Origin: an uncultured Ruminococcus sp. | GTDB taxonomy: Bacteria; Bacillota; Clostridia; Oscillospirales; Acutalibacteraceae | DNA length: 35,727 bases | Direction: 5' to 3' | NCBI GenBank assembly: GCA_902768825.1 | Contig: CACXMR010000049.1 | Coordinates: 1 to 35,727, forward strand | Shown: positions 15,762 through 26,800 of the stretch, piece after piece | Layout of the letters: each line of letters begins with the position of its first letter | How positions within the stretch are numbered: the stretch's first letter is position 1 | Notes under the pieces: model-generated | Databases searched by the model: none | What the model was told of the DNA's origin: nothing | The model's input: the letters and a program-made list of their open reading frames with translations, nothing else | Position numbers and translations under genes: made by a program

Positions 15762-15863
15762 GGGGGTACGGGGGAAAGCTTTTTTTCACTTGAAAAAAAG
15801 TTTCACCCGATAAAGAAAGGGGGCGGGGGAAAGCTTTTTTTGCTTGAAAAAAGTTTCACCCGA
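15762..15863. repeat. Two copies of a G-run plus A/T-stem element
   Basis: Copy 1 (15762-15810) and copy 2 (15819-15863) each consist of two G5 runs, then GGAAAGCTTTTTTT, a short loop, and GAAAAAAAGTTTCACCCGA (one A fewer in copy 2). The A and T tracts can form a hairpin. It resembles a repeated intergenic element rather than a classical terminator, because the G run precedes the stem with no C-rich partner. Copy 2 ends just before the galactokinase start and may hamper or insulate its expression. Confidence 0.7.
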
Positions 15864-15871
15864 AAGAAGAT

Positions 15872-16898
15872 ATGTTTAAAGAGTTTATCAAGATATTTGC
15901 GACAGAACCGGAGATCAGGTGCTTTGCGCCGGGCAGGGTAAACCTGATCGGGGAGCACACCGACTATAACGGAGGGATGGTGCTTCCGTGTGCAATAGAT
16001 CTGGGAGTGGAGTGCATAGGCGGCAAAAGAAAAAAGACCCGCAAGGTGAGGTTTTACTCGGATGAGATGGCTCAGGAGGGCATGGTTGAGTATGACCTTC
16101 CTGCCTATGGGGTCAGGACTCTCAAGCTCGGCGGCTATGGAGATGGCATCGGGATTTGCACTCAAAAAAATGTTCAGGCTCAGCGTTAGCGAGAGAACAT
16201 TGGCTGTTATGGGACAGTTTGCAGAGAATCACATTATCGGCGTGAGCTGCGGTATAATGGATCAATTTGCGTCGGCAATGGGTCGGGAAGATATGGCAAT
16301 GCTGCTGGATACCGATACGCTGGACTGTGAGTTTGTCCCCGTGGGGGATAAACAGATTGTGGTGGTCAACAGCGGAGTGAAGCATTCTTTGGCGGGATCG
16401 GAGTATAACAAACGGAGACGGGAATGCGAGAGAGCTGCGGGAGAGCTTGGAGTGAGCAGGCTGTGCACCCTTGGTGTGGGGGAGCTTGAGAGCAAAAGCG
16501 GGCTTATTACTGACAGGACGGTGCTTAAAAGGGCGAGACACGCAGTTTTCGAGAACAACAGGACAAGGCTTGCTTCAGAAGCACTCAAGAACAGTGACTA
16601 TATTACATTTGGTCGCCTGATGAATGAATCCCACATTTCACTGAGGGATGATTATGAGGTCTCCTGTGAGGAGCTTGACCTGCTGGCAGAGACGGCATGG
16701 GGTATTGACGGCGTTTATGGAGCAAGAATGACAGGAGGCGGCTTTGGGGGCTGCACTGTGAACCTTATGGAAGGCGACGCTGTAAACAAATTTGAAAGAG
16801 TCATCAGTGATGCTTTCGGTGCAAGATACGGCAGAAGGCCTGAGATGTACTTTGTCCGGGCAGGACAGGGAGTTAGAGAACAAAAAATGATACCTTGA
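15872..16898 (+). pseudogene. galK: Galactokinase, broken by an internal deletion with frameshift
   Basis: Galactokinase phosphorylates galactose at C1, the first step of the Leloir pathway. The ATG at 15872 begins 105 codons ending at 16189 that carry motif 1, [16 protein letters not shown]. From about 16100 the family sequence continues in a different frame: [12 protein letters not shown] (motif 2), GIMDQFASA with the catalytic Asp, and TGGGFGGC (motif 3), to a normal C terminus at 16898. Compared with E. coli GalK as remembered, about 36 residues are missing between EYDLPA and LPMGSG, so roughly 110 bp, not a multiple of three, were lost. No intact enzyme can be made. The remainder is well kept, so the loss is recent or an assembly artefact. 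The ribosome binding site (AAGAAGA) is weak. Confidence 0.85.
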
Positions 16899-16920
16899 AA
16901 TAATATCACAAATTGGTTAT

Positions 16921-16956
16921 CCCTCGCAGCAGAAAAAATGTTGCGGGGGCTTTTTC
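16921..16956 (+). terminator. Intrinsic terminator after the galactokinase remnant
   Basis: CCCTCGCA (16921-16928) pairs with TGCGGGGG (16942-16949), with one T-G wobble, followed by CTTTTTC. It closes the galactose region. The 260 bases between it and the giant gene are very A+T rich and hold only candidate promoters; no riboswitch was recognised. Confidence 0.8.
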
Positions 16957-17023
16957 ACAAATGTGAAATTGCACTGGAGAATACCATACAAATAACGGAG
17001 TGGAGGTTTATTGTTTTTTCCTA

Positions 17024-17053
17024 TTGACTTCAAAAAATTGAGCAAAATATATA
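17024..17053 (+). promoter_or_regulatory. Candidate promoter of the giant surface protein
   Basis: TTGACT (17024-17029) and TATATA (17048-17053) are 18 bases apart. A second possible -10 box, TATAAT at 17139-17144, has no good -35. The region is so A+T rich that chance matches are expected. The leader from the first candidate would be about 155 bases. Confidence 0.35.
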
Positions 17054-17216
17054 AAATCAGGGAATAGTTGATAAAAAACTTTTATATATCCTACCATTTT
17101 ATGTTAATTATTTTCTTTATTTTATTGAAATTATGTAGTATAATATAATAGATAAAATAGCGGTTTTGTGACTTTTTATATATTTTCCACTCATAGCGAA
17201 GGTGAGGTCATTGGAA

Positions 17217-20200
17217 ATGAAAATATTGAACAACTATAATAATACAAGAAAGAGAGTAAGACTGCATCATCGGGTAATTTCGTTCCTGATGGTGTGGGTG
17301 TTGCTGCTTACAATGATGCCATATAAATCCGCCGGCGCAGATGATAGTGTTGATCTCAATGGCGTTGGTATCTATAACAATATACTGACAGATCAGTCCG
17401 GTGTTACCGCGGAATATAAGATCGAGCTGTATAAGCTTAAGCAGGAACCTGAGAATCCGCCTGAGGGTATTATTCCTGATTACAGCTATGAGAAGATCAC
17501 TGTACTTCCAGCGGAGTATTCCCTCAGAGACTCCAATAACAGCATTGTCTATCTCAATCCGGACGGAAGCCTGGAATTGGAGCAGGGAAGGACTCTTAAG
17601 CTCTTTGACGAGAATAACAGTCCCTTCAAGACCCTGCTTATCAATAACAGGATAGCTCGAATAGTAATCACACCTCAGCTGGAAGAGAACATAGACGGAA
17701 GCCAGGTAAAGGTTCTGGAGCAGTATCCTACAGTGGACGGCTACAGCGGAAGCAAGAGTGCTGTGGATCTGGACACATCAAATCCTCCCACGGGGGACCC
17801 TGCAGAAGATAGTATAATCACTTCAAAGAGCAAAGTCTATTTGCTGGATTATGTTGTAAATGCAAACACCGGCGCCGTGTCCATAAAGGAGGTTCCCGAT
17901 AATCCATACAAACTAAAGCAGTTTGACTTGACTCCCATGGTTGACCTTGATGTCTATGTACAGTGGAGGGATACGAACAATGAAAGGCCAGCAGCGGAGG
18001 ATGTAAGCTTCGACATAAGCAGAGCAGAGAGAACCGATCCCAATACGGATCCGACTGACTACTCCCCCTATCCGCCGCTGCCTGAGGATCCTGAGGCTCA
18101 ACCGGAGACCCTTGGAAGAACTATTATCACTCAGGACAGCAACAACATAAAATACACCTTCAGTGTGCCCGAAAAGTCAGAGAACGGCAATGCATTTGTG
18201 TATAAGGCCGATGAGCACCTGCCTGATGGTGCAAAGTACAGCACCTCAGCCGTTGACAATACCCATTTTGTCAATTACAGTCTCCGTGACTTTACCGTAA
18301 AGGTAAACTGGCTCGACTCGGCTCATGCTGATGAAATTACAAAGAATATTGACCTCAATTTCATCAAGGAACACTTTGAGCTGATCGACGAGACGGAACC
18401 TGACCGTATAGTTGAAATCAAGCTTTCATACACTCCTGAGGAGTATCAGGCACTCACAGATGAACAGAAGGCCTATGTGAGCCGTGCTTATACAGCCGTT
18501 AAGGAAGGGGATACCATACTCCGATATGATATTCCTATGACCTATGAGGACAATGATGGAGACGGCAAGATGGAGCTTACCTTCCAAAACCTCTTTGAGA
18601 TCACTTCTGACGGCTCTGCAAGGACCTATTCCATCAGACAGAAGGTTCCTTCAGGCAGCAGTGAGGCGTCTCCGATCCCCGTATCGGAAGTAGGAAGCCT
18701 TACTCCTGGTTACGACAGCGCCAAGGGCGACGACGCATATATGGTTTATGCTGTCAACACTGGAGTGCGCTCAAATATCGTGGACAGAGCATACCACGGC
18801 AGCGAGATGAACCTCCTGCTGACAGGCTCCGATACCTTTGAGGGTCCTCTGGAGTGGTATGACGTTGACAATGCGACAGCAAGACCCGGCATCGTAAGCT
18901 CAGGAAATGCAGGCGACTTTGTGCTCTACCGTTATGTAAAGGACCCTAATGCTTCTTCGTCAGAACTTTTGAGCATGGTCTCTCAGGTGGGCACCTGGAA
19001 GATAAAGGATGTTGAATACACAGAGGATGGTGTTACAAAGCACAAGTACATCTACGAATACAAGGACAGCAAGGGCAACACAAAGTACAATATAGACAAG
19101 TACGATAACGAGGGCAGAGAGTATTTCTACTTTGCCAAGGAGAGATTAAACGCTGCCACACTTCCCGGCTATACGGCTCAGTATGTGTTCGGCGCTGAGG
19201 ATAACGCTCCCTTTGGCGGACAAACCAGCGTCACCTTCAACCAGGGCGCGGTTTTTCCAAACCATGCACTGGTCAAGAATTCACTGACGGGTTCCATTGC
19301 CTACAGCATTGACGCTAACTGGATAGCTGCAGAGCTTCAGGGCGGTACTGCTGAGATAAAATACCAGCTCCAGAACTTTGTAAACGGAGAATGGGTAAAT
19401 GTTGAACCCATAGTTCATCCTGCCGATCCTACGGCGGGCACCGATGCCTTCACCGAGGGTCTGCTTGATATGGACGGTTTCTCCGCTGAGATGATGGAGA
19501 AGATAGAGACCTTTTACCCTGTCAACCAGTATGATGAAACAGGTCACGCTCTGCCATACAGGGTGGTACAGACATTTATAACACGTACCGATGCCGGCAA
19601 GACTCAGGCTATTACCGATCCGGTGGAGATGGCATACAACGAGGACGGTACCCTCAAGCTGACACCGATAGCCGACACAACCGATAGATTTGCTGTAAAG
19701 CTGAAAGATTTACAGGGCAACGAAGCTGACAAGGTAAACATCTTGCTCAACGGCCGTACCTTTGAGTTGAGTGTGGTATGGAACAGCAGCAGTGCCACCT
19801 TTGAATATGAGTATAGGCTGGTGGGCGAGGTCAAGATCGTGATGAACAAGGACTGGACTCCGGTGCCCCGCAACCTGCTGCAGGCAGCTCATGACGCACA
19901 GATTACTCTCCAGCTTCAGAAGTATGACTATGACAAAGGTGAGTATGAAAACTACAGTCCCAACATCGACATCCAGTATACCGATGGCACAATGGAGAAC
20001 GGTCAGCTTAAGATCAAGACCGCACCAAACAGCAACGGTCAATTTGTTGTCAGCAGAGACACTCTGGTGGACGGTATCGACGGCATACAGCGCAGATATG
20101 CAGTAGAGCTGCTAAACGTCCCCGGATATGACGATGAGGGTCACTTAAATAGATTCTCCCTTGTTGAGGTCGACAACACCATAGGAAGCCCCAGATATTC

Positions 20201-20840
20201 ATCAATGGATCCTCTTGATGACGGCACCCTGGTCTTTACCGCACTGAACATTTTTGGTGACGGCGGCGAGCACATAGACGTACACAAGGTGTGGATGGAC
20301 GACGGTGAAGAGGAGTATAAGGCCAACATCGTTGTGGATATGTCCGCCCGTGTCATGCCCCTGCCTATACAGACCGGCGCTATTGACAGGATAAGCGGCT
20401 GGGAGGAAGCTAATGAAAATGAATTTGCCGGTCTCCTCGGGGACGACACTGCAAGCTCCGCCAGCTGGGATTATGTTTACCCATGGGGCACCACCAGCAT
20501 TTTCAAGGATGATCTCATGGAGGCTGAGGCTACCGCTAACACTACGACCGGTCTCGGAGACGGCTACGGAAATGGTATAGGCTACAGGTATAAGCAAAAA
20601 GCCGAAAACGATCTGGGCTATGAGTTCCCCAATACCTACAAGGGTATCACAAACGTAGACCTTTCTCTTACAACCGGTGTGATGACCAATGATCTTCAGT
20701 TCTATATCCAGAGAAAGGTAAAGGGTGCCGACGATTCGACTTATTTAAAACCTACACTATGGCGCCGGAAAATCCTGATGATCCGGGAGTCGATAATCCT
20801 GTCAATAATACCTTTACGGTTCCCTTTGCTGATGCGATAA
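17217..20840 (+). CDS. Giant Cna_B-type surface protein, N-terminal part (frame before the shift)
   Basis: 1,207 codons encoding a signal peptide and the first Cna_B-like domains of a secreted protein. The ATG at 17217 is preferred over GTG 17202: AGGTGAGG sits nine bases upstream. The N terminus has a basic stretch (KRVRLHHR), a hydrophobic core (VISFLMVWVLLLTMMPY) and a likely signal peptidase I site at SAGA-DD. Domain starts show the K-x-W strand near 17955, 18306, 19845 and 20283. The domain sequence runs without fault to about residue 1,178 (20750). The last 30 residues (PTLWRRKILMIRES...) are unlike the rest, while family-like sequence continues in the -1 frame. The terminal segment is therefore a frameshift tail, and alone this product would be secreted without a wall anchor. 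It could be a truncated decoy, a frameshifting product or an artefact. Confidence 0.85.
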   Translation: MKILNNYNNTRKRVRLHHRVISFLMVWVLLLTMMPYKSAGADDSVDLNGVGIYNNILTDQSGVTAEYKIELYKLKQEPENPPEGIIPDYSYEKITVLPAEYSLRDSNNSIVYLNPDGSLELEQGRTLKLFDENNSPFKTLLINNRIARIVITPQLEENIDGSQVKVLEQYPTVDGYSGSKSAVDLDTSNPPTGDPAEDSIITSKSKVYLLDYVVNANTGAVSIKEVPDNPYKLKQFDLTPMVDLDVYVQWRDTNNERPAAEDVSFDISRAERTDPNTDPTDYSPYPPLPEDPEAQPETLGRTIITQDSNNIKYTFSVPEKSENGNAFVYKADEHLPDGAKYSTSAVDNTHFVNYSLRDFTVKVNWLDSAHADEITKNIDLNFIKEHFELIDETEPDRIVEIKLSYTPEEYQALTDEQKAYVSRAYTAVKEGDTILRYDIPMTYEDNDGDGKMELTFQNLFEITSDGSARTYSIRQKVPSGSSEASPIPVSEVGSLTPGYDSAKGDDAYMVYAVNTGVRSNIVDRAYHGSEMNLLLTGSDTFEGPLEWYDVDNATARPGIVSSGNAGDFVLYRYVKDPNASSSELLSMVSQVGTWKIKDVEYTEDGVTKHKYIYEYKDSKGNTKYNIDKYDNEGREYFYFAKERLNAATLPGYTAQYVFGAEDNAPFGGQTSVTFNQGAVFPNHALVKNSLTGSIAYSIDANWIAAELQGGTAEIKYQLQNFVNGEWVNVEPIVHPADPTAGTDAFTEGLLDMDGFSAEMMEKIETFYPVNQYDETGHALPYRVVQTFITRTDAGKTQAITDPVEMAYNEDGTLKLTPIADTTDRFAVKLKDLQGNEADKVNILLNGRTFELSVVWNSSSATFEYEYRLVGEVKIVMNKDWTPVPRNLLQAAHDAQITLQLQKYDYDKGEYENYSPNIDIQYTDGTMENGQLKIKTAPNSNGQFVVSRDTLVDGIDGIQRRYAVELLNVPGYDDEGHLNRFSLVEVDNTIGSPRYSSMDPLDDGTLVFTALNIFGDGGEHIDVHKVWMDDGEEEYKANIVVDMSARVMPLPIQTGAIDRISGWEEANENEFAGLLGDDTASSASWDYVYPWGTTSIFKDDLMEAEATANTTTGLGDGYGNGIGYRYKQKAENDLGYEFPNTYKGITNVDLSLTTGVMTNDLQFYIQRKVKGADDSTYLKPTLWRRKILMIRESIILSIIPLRFPLLMR
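20744..20750 (+). promoter_or_regulatory. Candidate -1 frameshift site, U UUA AAA
   Basis: In the upstream frame the codons are TAT TTA AAA CCT, so bases 20744-20750 read T TTA AAA, which fits the X XXY YYZ slippery consensus in the correct phase. Slipping by -1 continues with ACC TAC ACT ATG GCG CCG, which is exactly the frame open to the window end. A possible stimulating hairpin, CCGGA (20765-20769) with TCCGG (20782-20786), is short and rather far away. A single missing T would look the same. Confidence 0.4.
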
Positions 20841-23800
20841 ACAATAAGTTTGCAGTAGTAATGGATGGCGTCAACAGGTTCAAGACCGTTGAATATAAGG
20901 AGACAGTGACAGACCCGGATACAGGAGAAACAACTGAGGTCACGAAGAAATACAGGTGCCCCTACACCTATGAGGTGGTTGACTATAACTACAATGATAT
21001 AAAAACGATAGAGCACATTAATGGTACAACTGAAGATCGAGTTGTTCCTCCTCAGGTGACCTTCAAGATAACAAACGAGAATGCTCTCAAGGGAAACATG
21101 GTGATCTCTGCAGTCACCACTCAGCCGTGTTCCGGCACTGCACAAAATGCCGACTTCACCTTCAAGCTCAAAAGAACATGGGATGAGCCGCGGCTTGATG
21201 AGAATCAGCATCTTGTCAAGGATGACCAAGACAATGTTCTCTTTGAAACACTCTCAAAAACAGAAAGCATAAAAGATGTAACAGCAAAGACCTATTATCC
21301 GGGTGTGACTGCAAAGCCCGGTATTCGTCCTACAAAACCGACAGAAACACAGACAAGCGATGGACTTTACACTGTAGAGCTGGGTGACAGCATTAACGGC
21401 GTGTATTATCTCAGAATATCCGGTCTGCCGGCGGTTATTGACGGTGTGGAATATGAGTATAGGCTTGTTGCTCCAAATGGCACACCTATTACAGTCAATC
21501 TTGTCAGTACAGGAGCGAACCATTATGAGGTTCTGCCTGCAACCGGCACGGGCACCGACTGGCCCCTTCATATTGCCGACTATCCGGGCATTGAGTCGGA
21601 TCCTGATAAACTGCAACAATTCAATGATAAGAACGATGCCCTGCGCTTTGCTCTTCAAAACAACAAGATGCTTGAGTCTGACGCAACGCTGACAGAGGCC
21701 AGCATCTGGATGGACCGTGTGGAGGTAAGGATAGGCTATTCCTACAACGACCACTGGCACCTCAAGGACTTCAAGGAGCATATCCTGGGCGGAATGCAGA
21801 ATGAGCACACATTCCAGTTCCGTACTGACAAGGAGGATACCATCGAAAACGGCGTCCACGCATGGGCGGCTGCTTCAGACGTCTGGAGATCCATGCTTCC
21901 GAAGCAGTACACAGAAGGCACAAATGTGGTTGAGAACGGTGAGGGCAAGAAAAACTATGTGGACATCAGCTCGTCTGCTCACTACACCTATCAGAGCGGC
22001 AACACAGAAGTAAACCCCATATCCTTTGACTGGTTCTCAGGCGTTTACACCGCAGCCTATGACAAGAATAGCGACAATACAAAAGATTATGAACGCTACT
22101 ATGCGGTACAGGAGGAACCAACGCTTTACAACACTACATACGGCGAGAAGCTCACCGACCTGACCTTTACCAACTCCCGTATAGGTATAGTCAACTACCA
22201 CATAGAGCTCGACTGGAAGGTTGGCGACAGGCTGAGGGATATGAAGAATATCACCGTGCAGATCTATGCGGACTACCACGACGGTTCAGAGCCTCATCTC
22301 GTGGAAGTGGATGACGGCCAAGGCGGCACCACCACAGATATCAATATTGATCTTTTGGGTGAGGTCAATGGTGAAAATGTCAATGATTACTACATCACGG
22401 GACTGCCCAAGTATACCAACACCGGTAAGATCATCACCTATTCACTCAAAGAGGTAAAGATTAACAACACTCCCTTTGATGCTAACGGCAGGTGTATCCT
22501 TGATAATGACGAGCTCTACATGACAATCGAGGACAAGCCCTACATATTAAACACAACCTCAAACAGTGACGACCTTATCCAGGTGCTCATCACAAATAAT
22601 ACCTTCCGTGGCACTACAGAATGTACAGTAAACAAGCAGTGGAAGGACGATTCAAATGCCCTCAATACCCGTACCGACCTTTATATCCAGCTGTGGCAGC
22701 ACTCCACCGACCCGAAGAATACTGCTGAGGATGTCAAGATAGGTAAGGACTACGAGTGGAAGAAGAATACCACCGATTCGGAAAACCTTTGGTCGTATAC
22801 TTTCTCGGGTCTTGACAAGTATGACAGCGAAGGCTACCGTTACCAGTATTATGTAAAGGAGCTTACGACAAATCTCGCACATAACGAATACGAGACCTAC
22901 TACGATAACCCGGTTCACATGGTGGCGTATATAAATAATTCCGAAACGGAAGAAAATAAAATCATCTCAAACGACAGTGTGTTCATAGTACCCGGTAACA
23001 AGATGAGTACCGGATTTACCTTTACGGTCAAGGGGCTTGACTACAGGGATGTTTTCCGTGAGGTTGAGTCAGAGGAAGATATACCGTCTACAATCTATGT
23101 GTATCGTCTCACAGATGGCATGGGAGTTCCCTATGAGGTATATGATCCAACTACTAACCCTTATGGTCTGTATACCGTTGATGTAACTGCCCCTGACGCC
23201 AACGGCAAGGTGGATGTTACCATAACACAGTACAATATAACCGGTACATATCCCGAAGATGTAAAATTCTACTTCCGCTTGCAGAGAAAGGCAGCGGGCG
23301 ATACAGACGATATGTACAGTGATGTTCCCGACTACTTTAATACAAATCACGGTGAGGTACCTTCGTCACACGATGTTTCTCACGAGACACTGCAAACAGG
23401 GAACGGACGTGCATACAATCAGGCTACCATCACCAACAAGCTTGTGGGCACTGTTACCATTAACGGCATCAAGCTCTGGCAGAATATAGCCGACGCACTG
23501 CAAAATTTCAACTATCCTATAGCCGATGTGTTCCTCTACAGGAATGTCAAGCACGATTGGCCAGAATATGAGCACAAGCAAGCCGTATACGTTCAGGAGC
23601 ATGGTAATGCTGGAGGCGACCAGATAGATTTTGACGACGGAGGCTATGCTGTATTTGAGTGCCATGAGGATGGTCAACAGCACGACGAAAGCGACTTTTC
23701 CGACTCCCTCGGAGAGCTTATCAATATGCTACAGATTTCCGGAGGTATGCAGACCTTTGGCTTCAGTGAGAAAAAGGATATTGCTTACAACAATGGCAAT

Positions 23801-26800
23801 ATAGTTTACGATCACGACGACTATGTAAAGTTTGTTGATAACAGTGCAGTGACCCTCGACAAATATGACGAGGACGGCGCCCTCATCAAGTATAGCCTCA
23901 AGGAAAGAGCCATCAACGGCTATACCTATCGTATCAGCAACGACACCATCATCAACGAATACAACGGCGGCGAGAGGGTGCAGGTGGTTGCCAGCAAGGA
24001 TTGGAAGAACATGACCCAAAACTCCATCTATCCAACGGTCAAGTTTATTCTCCATCAGTGCTATGTGGGCAAGGCCGACAACGGCAGCAACAGTAATGAG
24101 CTTGAGCTGATCGAGTATCAGACATTTACCAAAAACTTCCGTGATTCAGACTGGGACCACAGCACTAACCACATCGAGTATGTCTTTGGTGCGGACGGCG
24201 GCAAGGAGGTGCTGTATCAGTATTCACCCACAGGTGAAGAATTCTTCTACTATGTGACTGAGGAACTGATAGGCGTCGGCAAGCCCAAGGATGACTCTGC
24301 TTCCATAGGTGATATACTCTTTGCAAAGGTTTATGGCATAGATGAAAACGGCAACCCACAAAAGCTGTCGGAAGAGACCTATGACCTGGTAAGCGGTGTC
24401 TATAAAAATCCAGAAGGTGGAGTGTTTGCAATACCCACCGAGAACATGGAGAGCAGATGCTCCGTAATGATATCAGGTTTGCCAGAAAAGGGGCCCAACA
24501 ATAAGAGCTATATCTACAAAGCAATAGAGACCAATTCCGGCGGCAATGCCGTGACTGACTCTGATCTCGTATATATGACTCAGGGCACCGGCAATATTAC
24601 ATTAATAGTGTCCAAGCCTCTTGGCGAGACACCACCTAAGAATGTTTATTTCAAGATACAGAGGAAGCTGAACAACGGGTCTGATACCTGGCATGATGTG
24701 ACAAATGCAAAGGCACTGCTTCCCATGGCATCGGGGGACTTGACCGGTCTTGGCTTTGAAGCGGAGATCAACGAGTCAGAGGACAGATCCTTCTCGGCCG
24801 ACAGGCGCACGGGCGTTTTCTGTATACCACACAGTGCCAGCGGAAACACCCTTACCATTTCCGGACTTGAAGCTCTTGAGAATGGTGCGTCTTACAAAGC
24901 AGTGGTCTGTGACGAGCTTGGAGTCTATGATGCAAGCAACCCGACATATCTTACCATCAGCACAGATAATACTACAGCTACCGTCAATGTGGGCACTATA
25001 AGTGGACAGCATCAGTATTTCAGGCTGTACAAGGAATTCACCGATGACAAAAACGATGTTCATCTTGTTCCTATCACCAGGACAGCGAACAGCAACACTC
25101 TCTGGGCGGCCCTGCCGGGAGAATCCAACACCATACCCATTCACAAAACAGTGGATGTTGTAAACTCCTATAAGCCCGATGAGGATAACTACAAGAGCAA
25201 GCTCACCATAAACAAATCCTGGAACTGCTTTGACGAAAACGATCAGGCAAAGAGGGAGAACCCCCTGAACTCTGAATTCAACAGTGTCAGCCACTACTCC
25301 TTCGCTCTCAAGAGAAAGGTTCCGAGGATAGATGAAAAGGCTCTGTTCAGGCTTGACACTGGCGCCAATGACGGTCTGCCCCAGATAGTTATTGACCAGG
25401 GATACAGTGACACTTCAGTATTTACCATTCAAACCTCACGCTTCCAGGACTGCGGACCTGTTACTGTCAGCAGACCTGTAGGCGCAACAAATGACGCAGA
25501 CCTCAGCTTCAAGCTGATGAGGAAGGCTGAAGGAGATACTGACTATACTCCTGTCGGTACGTATAAGATCGATGCGGGACAGGATTCCGTAACGCTTGAT
25601 GACATCTGCCTTACGGACGAAAACGATAAGCAATACTCCTTCAAGGCAGTTGATGTTTCTGACCCGACAAATGAAGTAGCGTCTGTGGATTCATCAGCTT
25701 ATGGCCTTTACTACATTTCTACCATTACCTTCACAAAGTCAGCATATCAGGATCCAGATCATGGCACCATGCATGCACCTCTTCCAGTAAAGGTAAAGGT
25801 ATACCACGCGGATAAAAAGGTAGAGATCGAGGGCCTTGCCATTTACGCCCAGACCGGAGCTCTCTACACCTACGTGGTGGATGAGATCGAGATGGACGCA
25901 TTCCACCGCAAGGACGATAGCCCTAAAGAGACCACCATCACTCCTGTAACCAACGACAACGGCAAGGTCATCGGCGGCAATGGCGAGTTTGCCCTTGAAA
26001 ACGAGCTCAAATACTTCAACCTCAATATCAATAAGATATTCGGCGCAAAGTATACTGATGCAAACCACACTGTAAGATATGAGCCGATAGGGCAGGAGGA
26101 CTATACGCTGTACTTTAATGATGAGTTCCTCAATAACCTGCAGTTCAGACTTCAGAGGCTCGATACCGGCAGATCTATTGACGGAAACGGCAATGTTTAT
26201 CAGAAGAAGCCCGCTGAGACCACCTGGTCGGAGTATATGACGCTTGATGTTGACCAGAGCACCGCTACCGATGTCATTACAGTCAACCAGGCAGACCACA
26301 CTGCTTCCATCAGGGCAAAGCTCAAAAGACATGATAAGAGTCAGGGAGTAAGGGAGAATCAGTACTACTACACATTCCGCTACATTCCTGTGGAAAGCCC
26401 TGAGGGTACTCTGTATGAGTATCGTGTAATTGAGGAAAATACCTCTGTGGGCGATTATGTTATGGTATATTACTGCACTAATAACGACAGTCTGCCCGCA
26501 ACAGGTTCAGCAGCATTGACTACCAGTACGGACACTGCCGACCTGAGGTTCAGAATCGAGTATTCCAGCAACAACGGCGAATCATTCTCCGCCCTGACAA
26601 GCAGCTCAGGACTGACAAGCGGTCTTACTTGCACTGTAAATGGAAAATCCTTTACACCTGACGAAAACGGCTATATTACCATTCCAAAAGAAAACAGAGT
26701 GAACGGAAAGTATAGCGTATCGGTCAGTGGCCTGCCAACCACTGTTACAGTCACGGAAGGTGATCCGGCAATTACCACCACCACAAGCTATCTCTACAGG

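Noticed and set aside
16957-17216. A cyclic di-GMP riboswitch upstream of the giant surface gene
   Set aside because: The region is A+T rich and lacks the conserved GEMM-type core or any convincing multi-stem fold.
25739-26332. A 197-codon minus-strand frame inside the giant surface gene, and many similar ones
   Set aside because: The sense strand carries continuous Cna_B-like sequence. The antisense peptides look random, and no promoters or ribosome binding sites support them.
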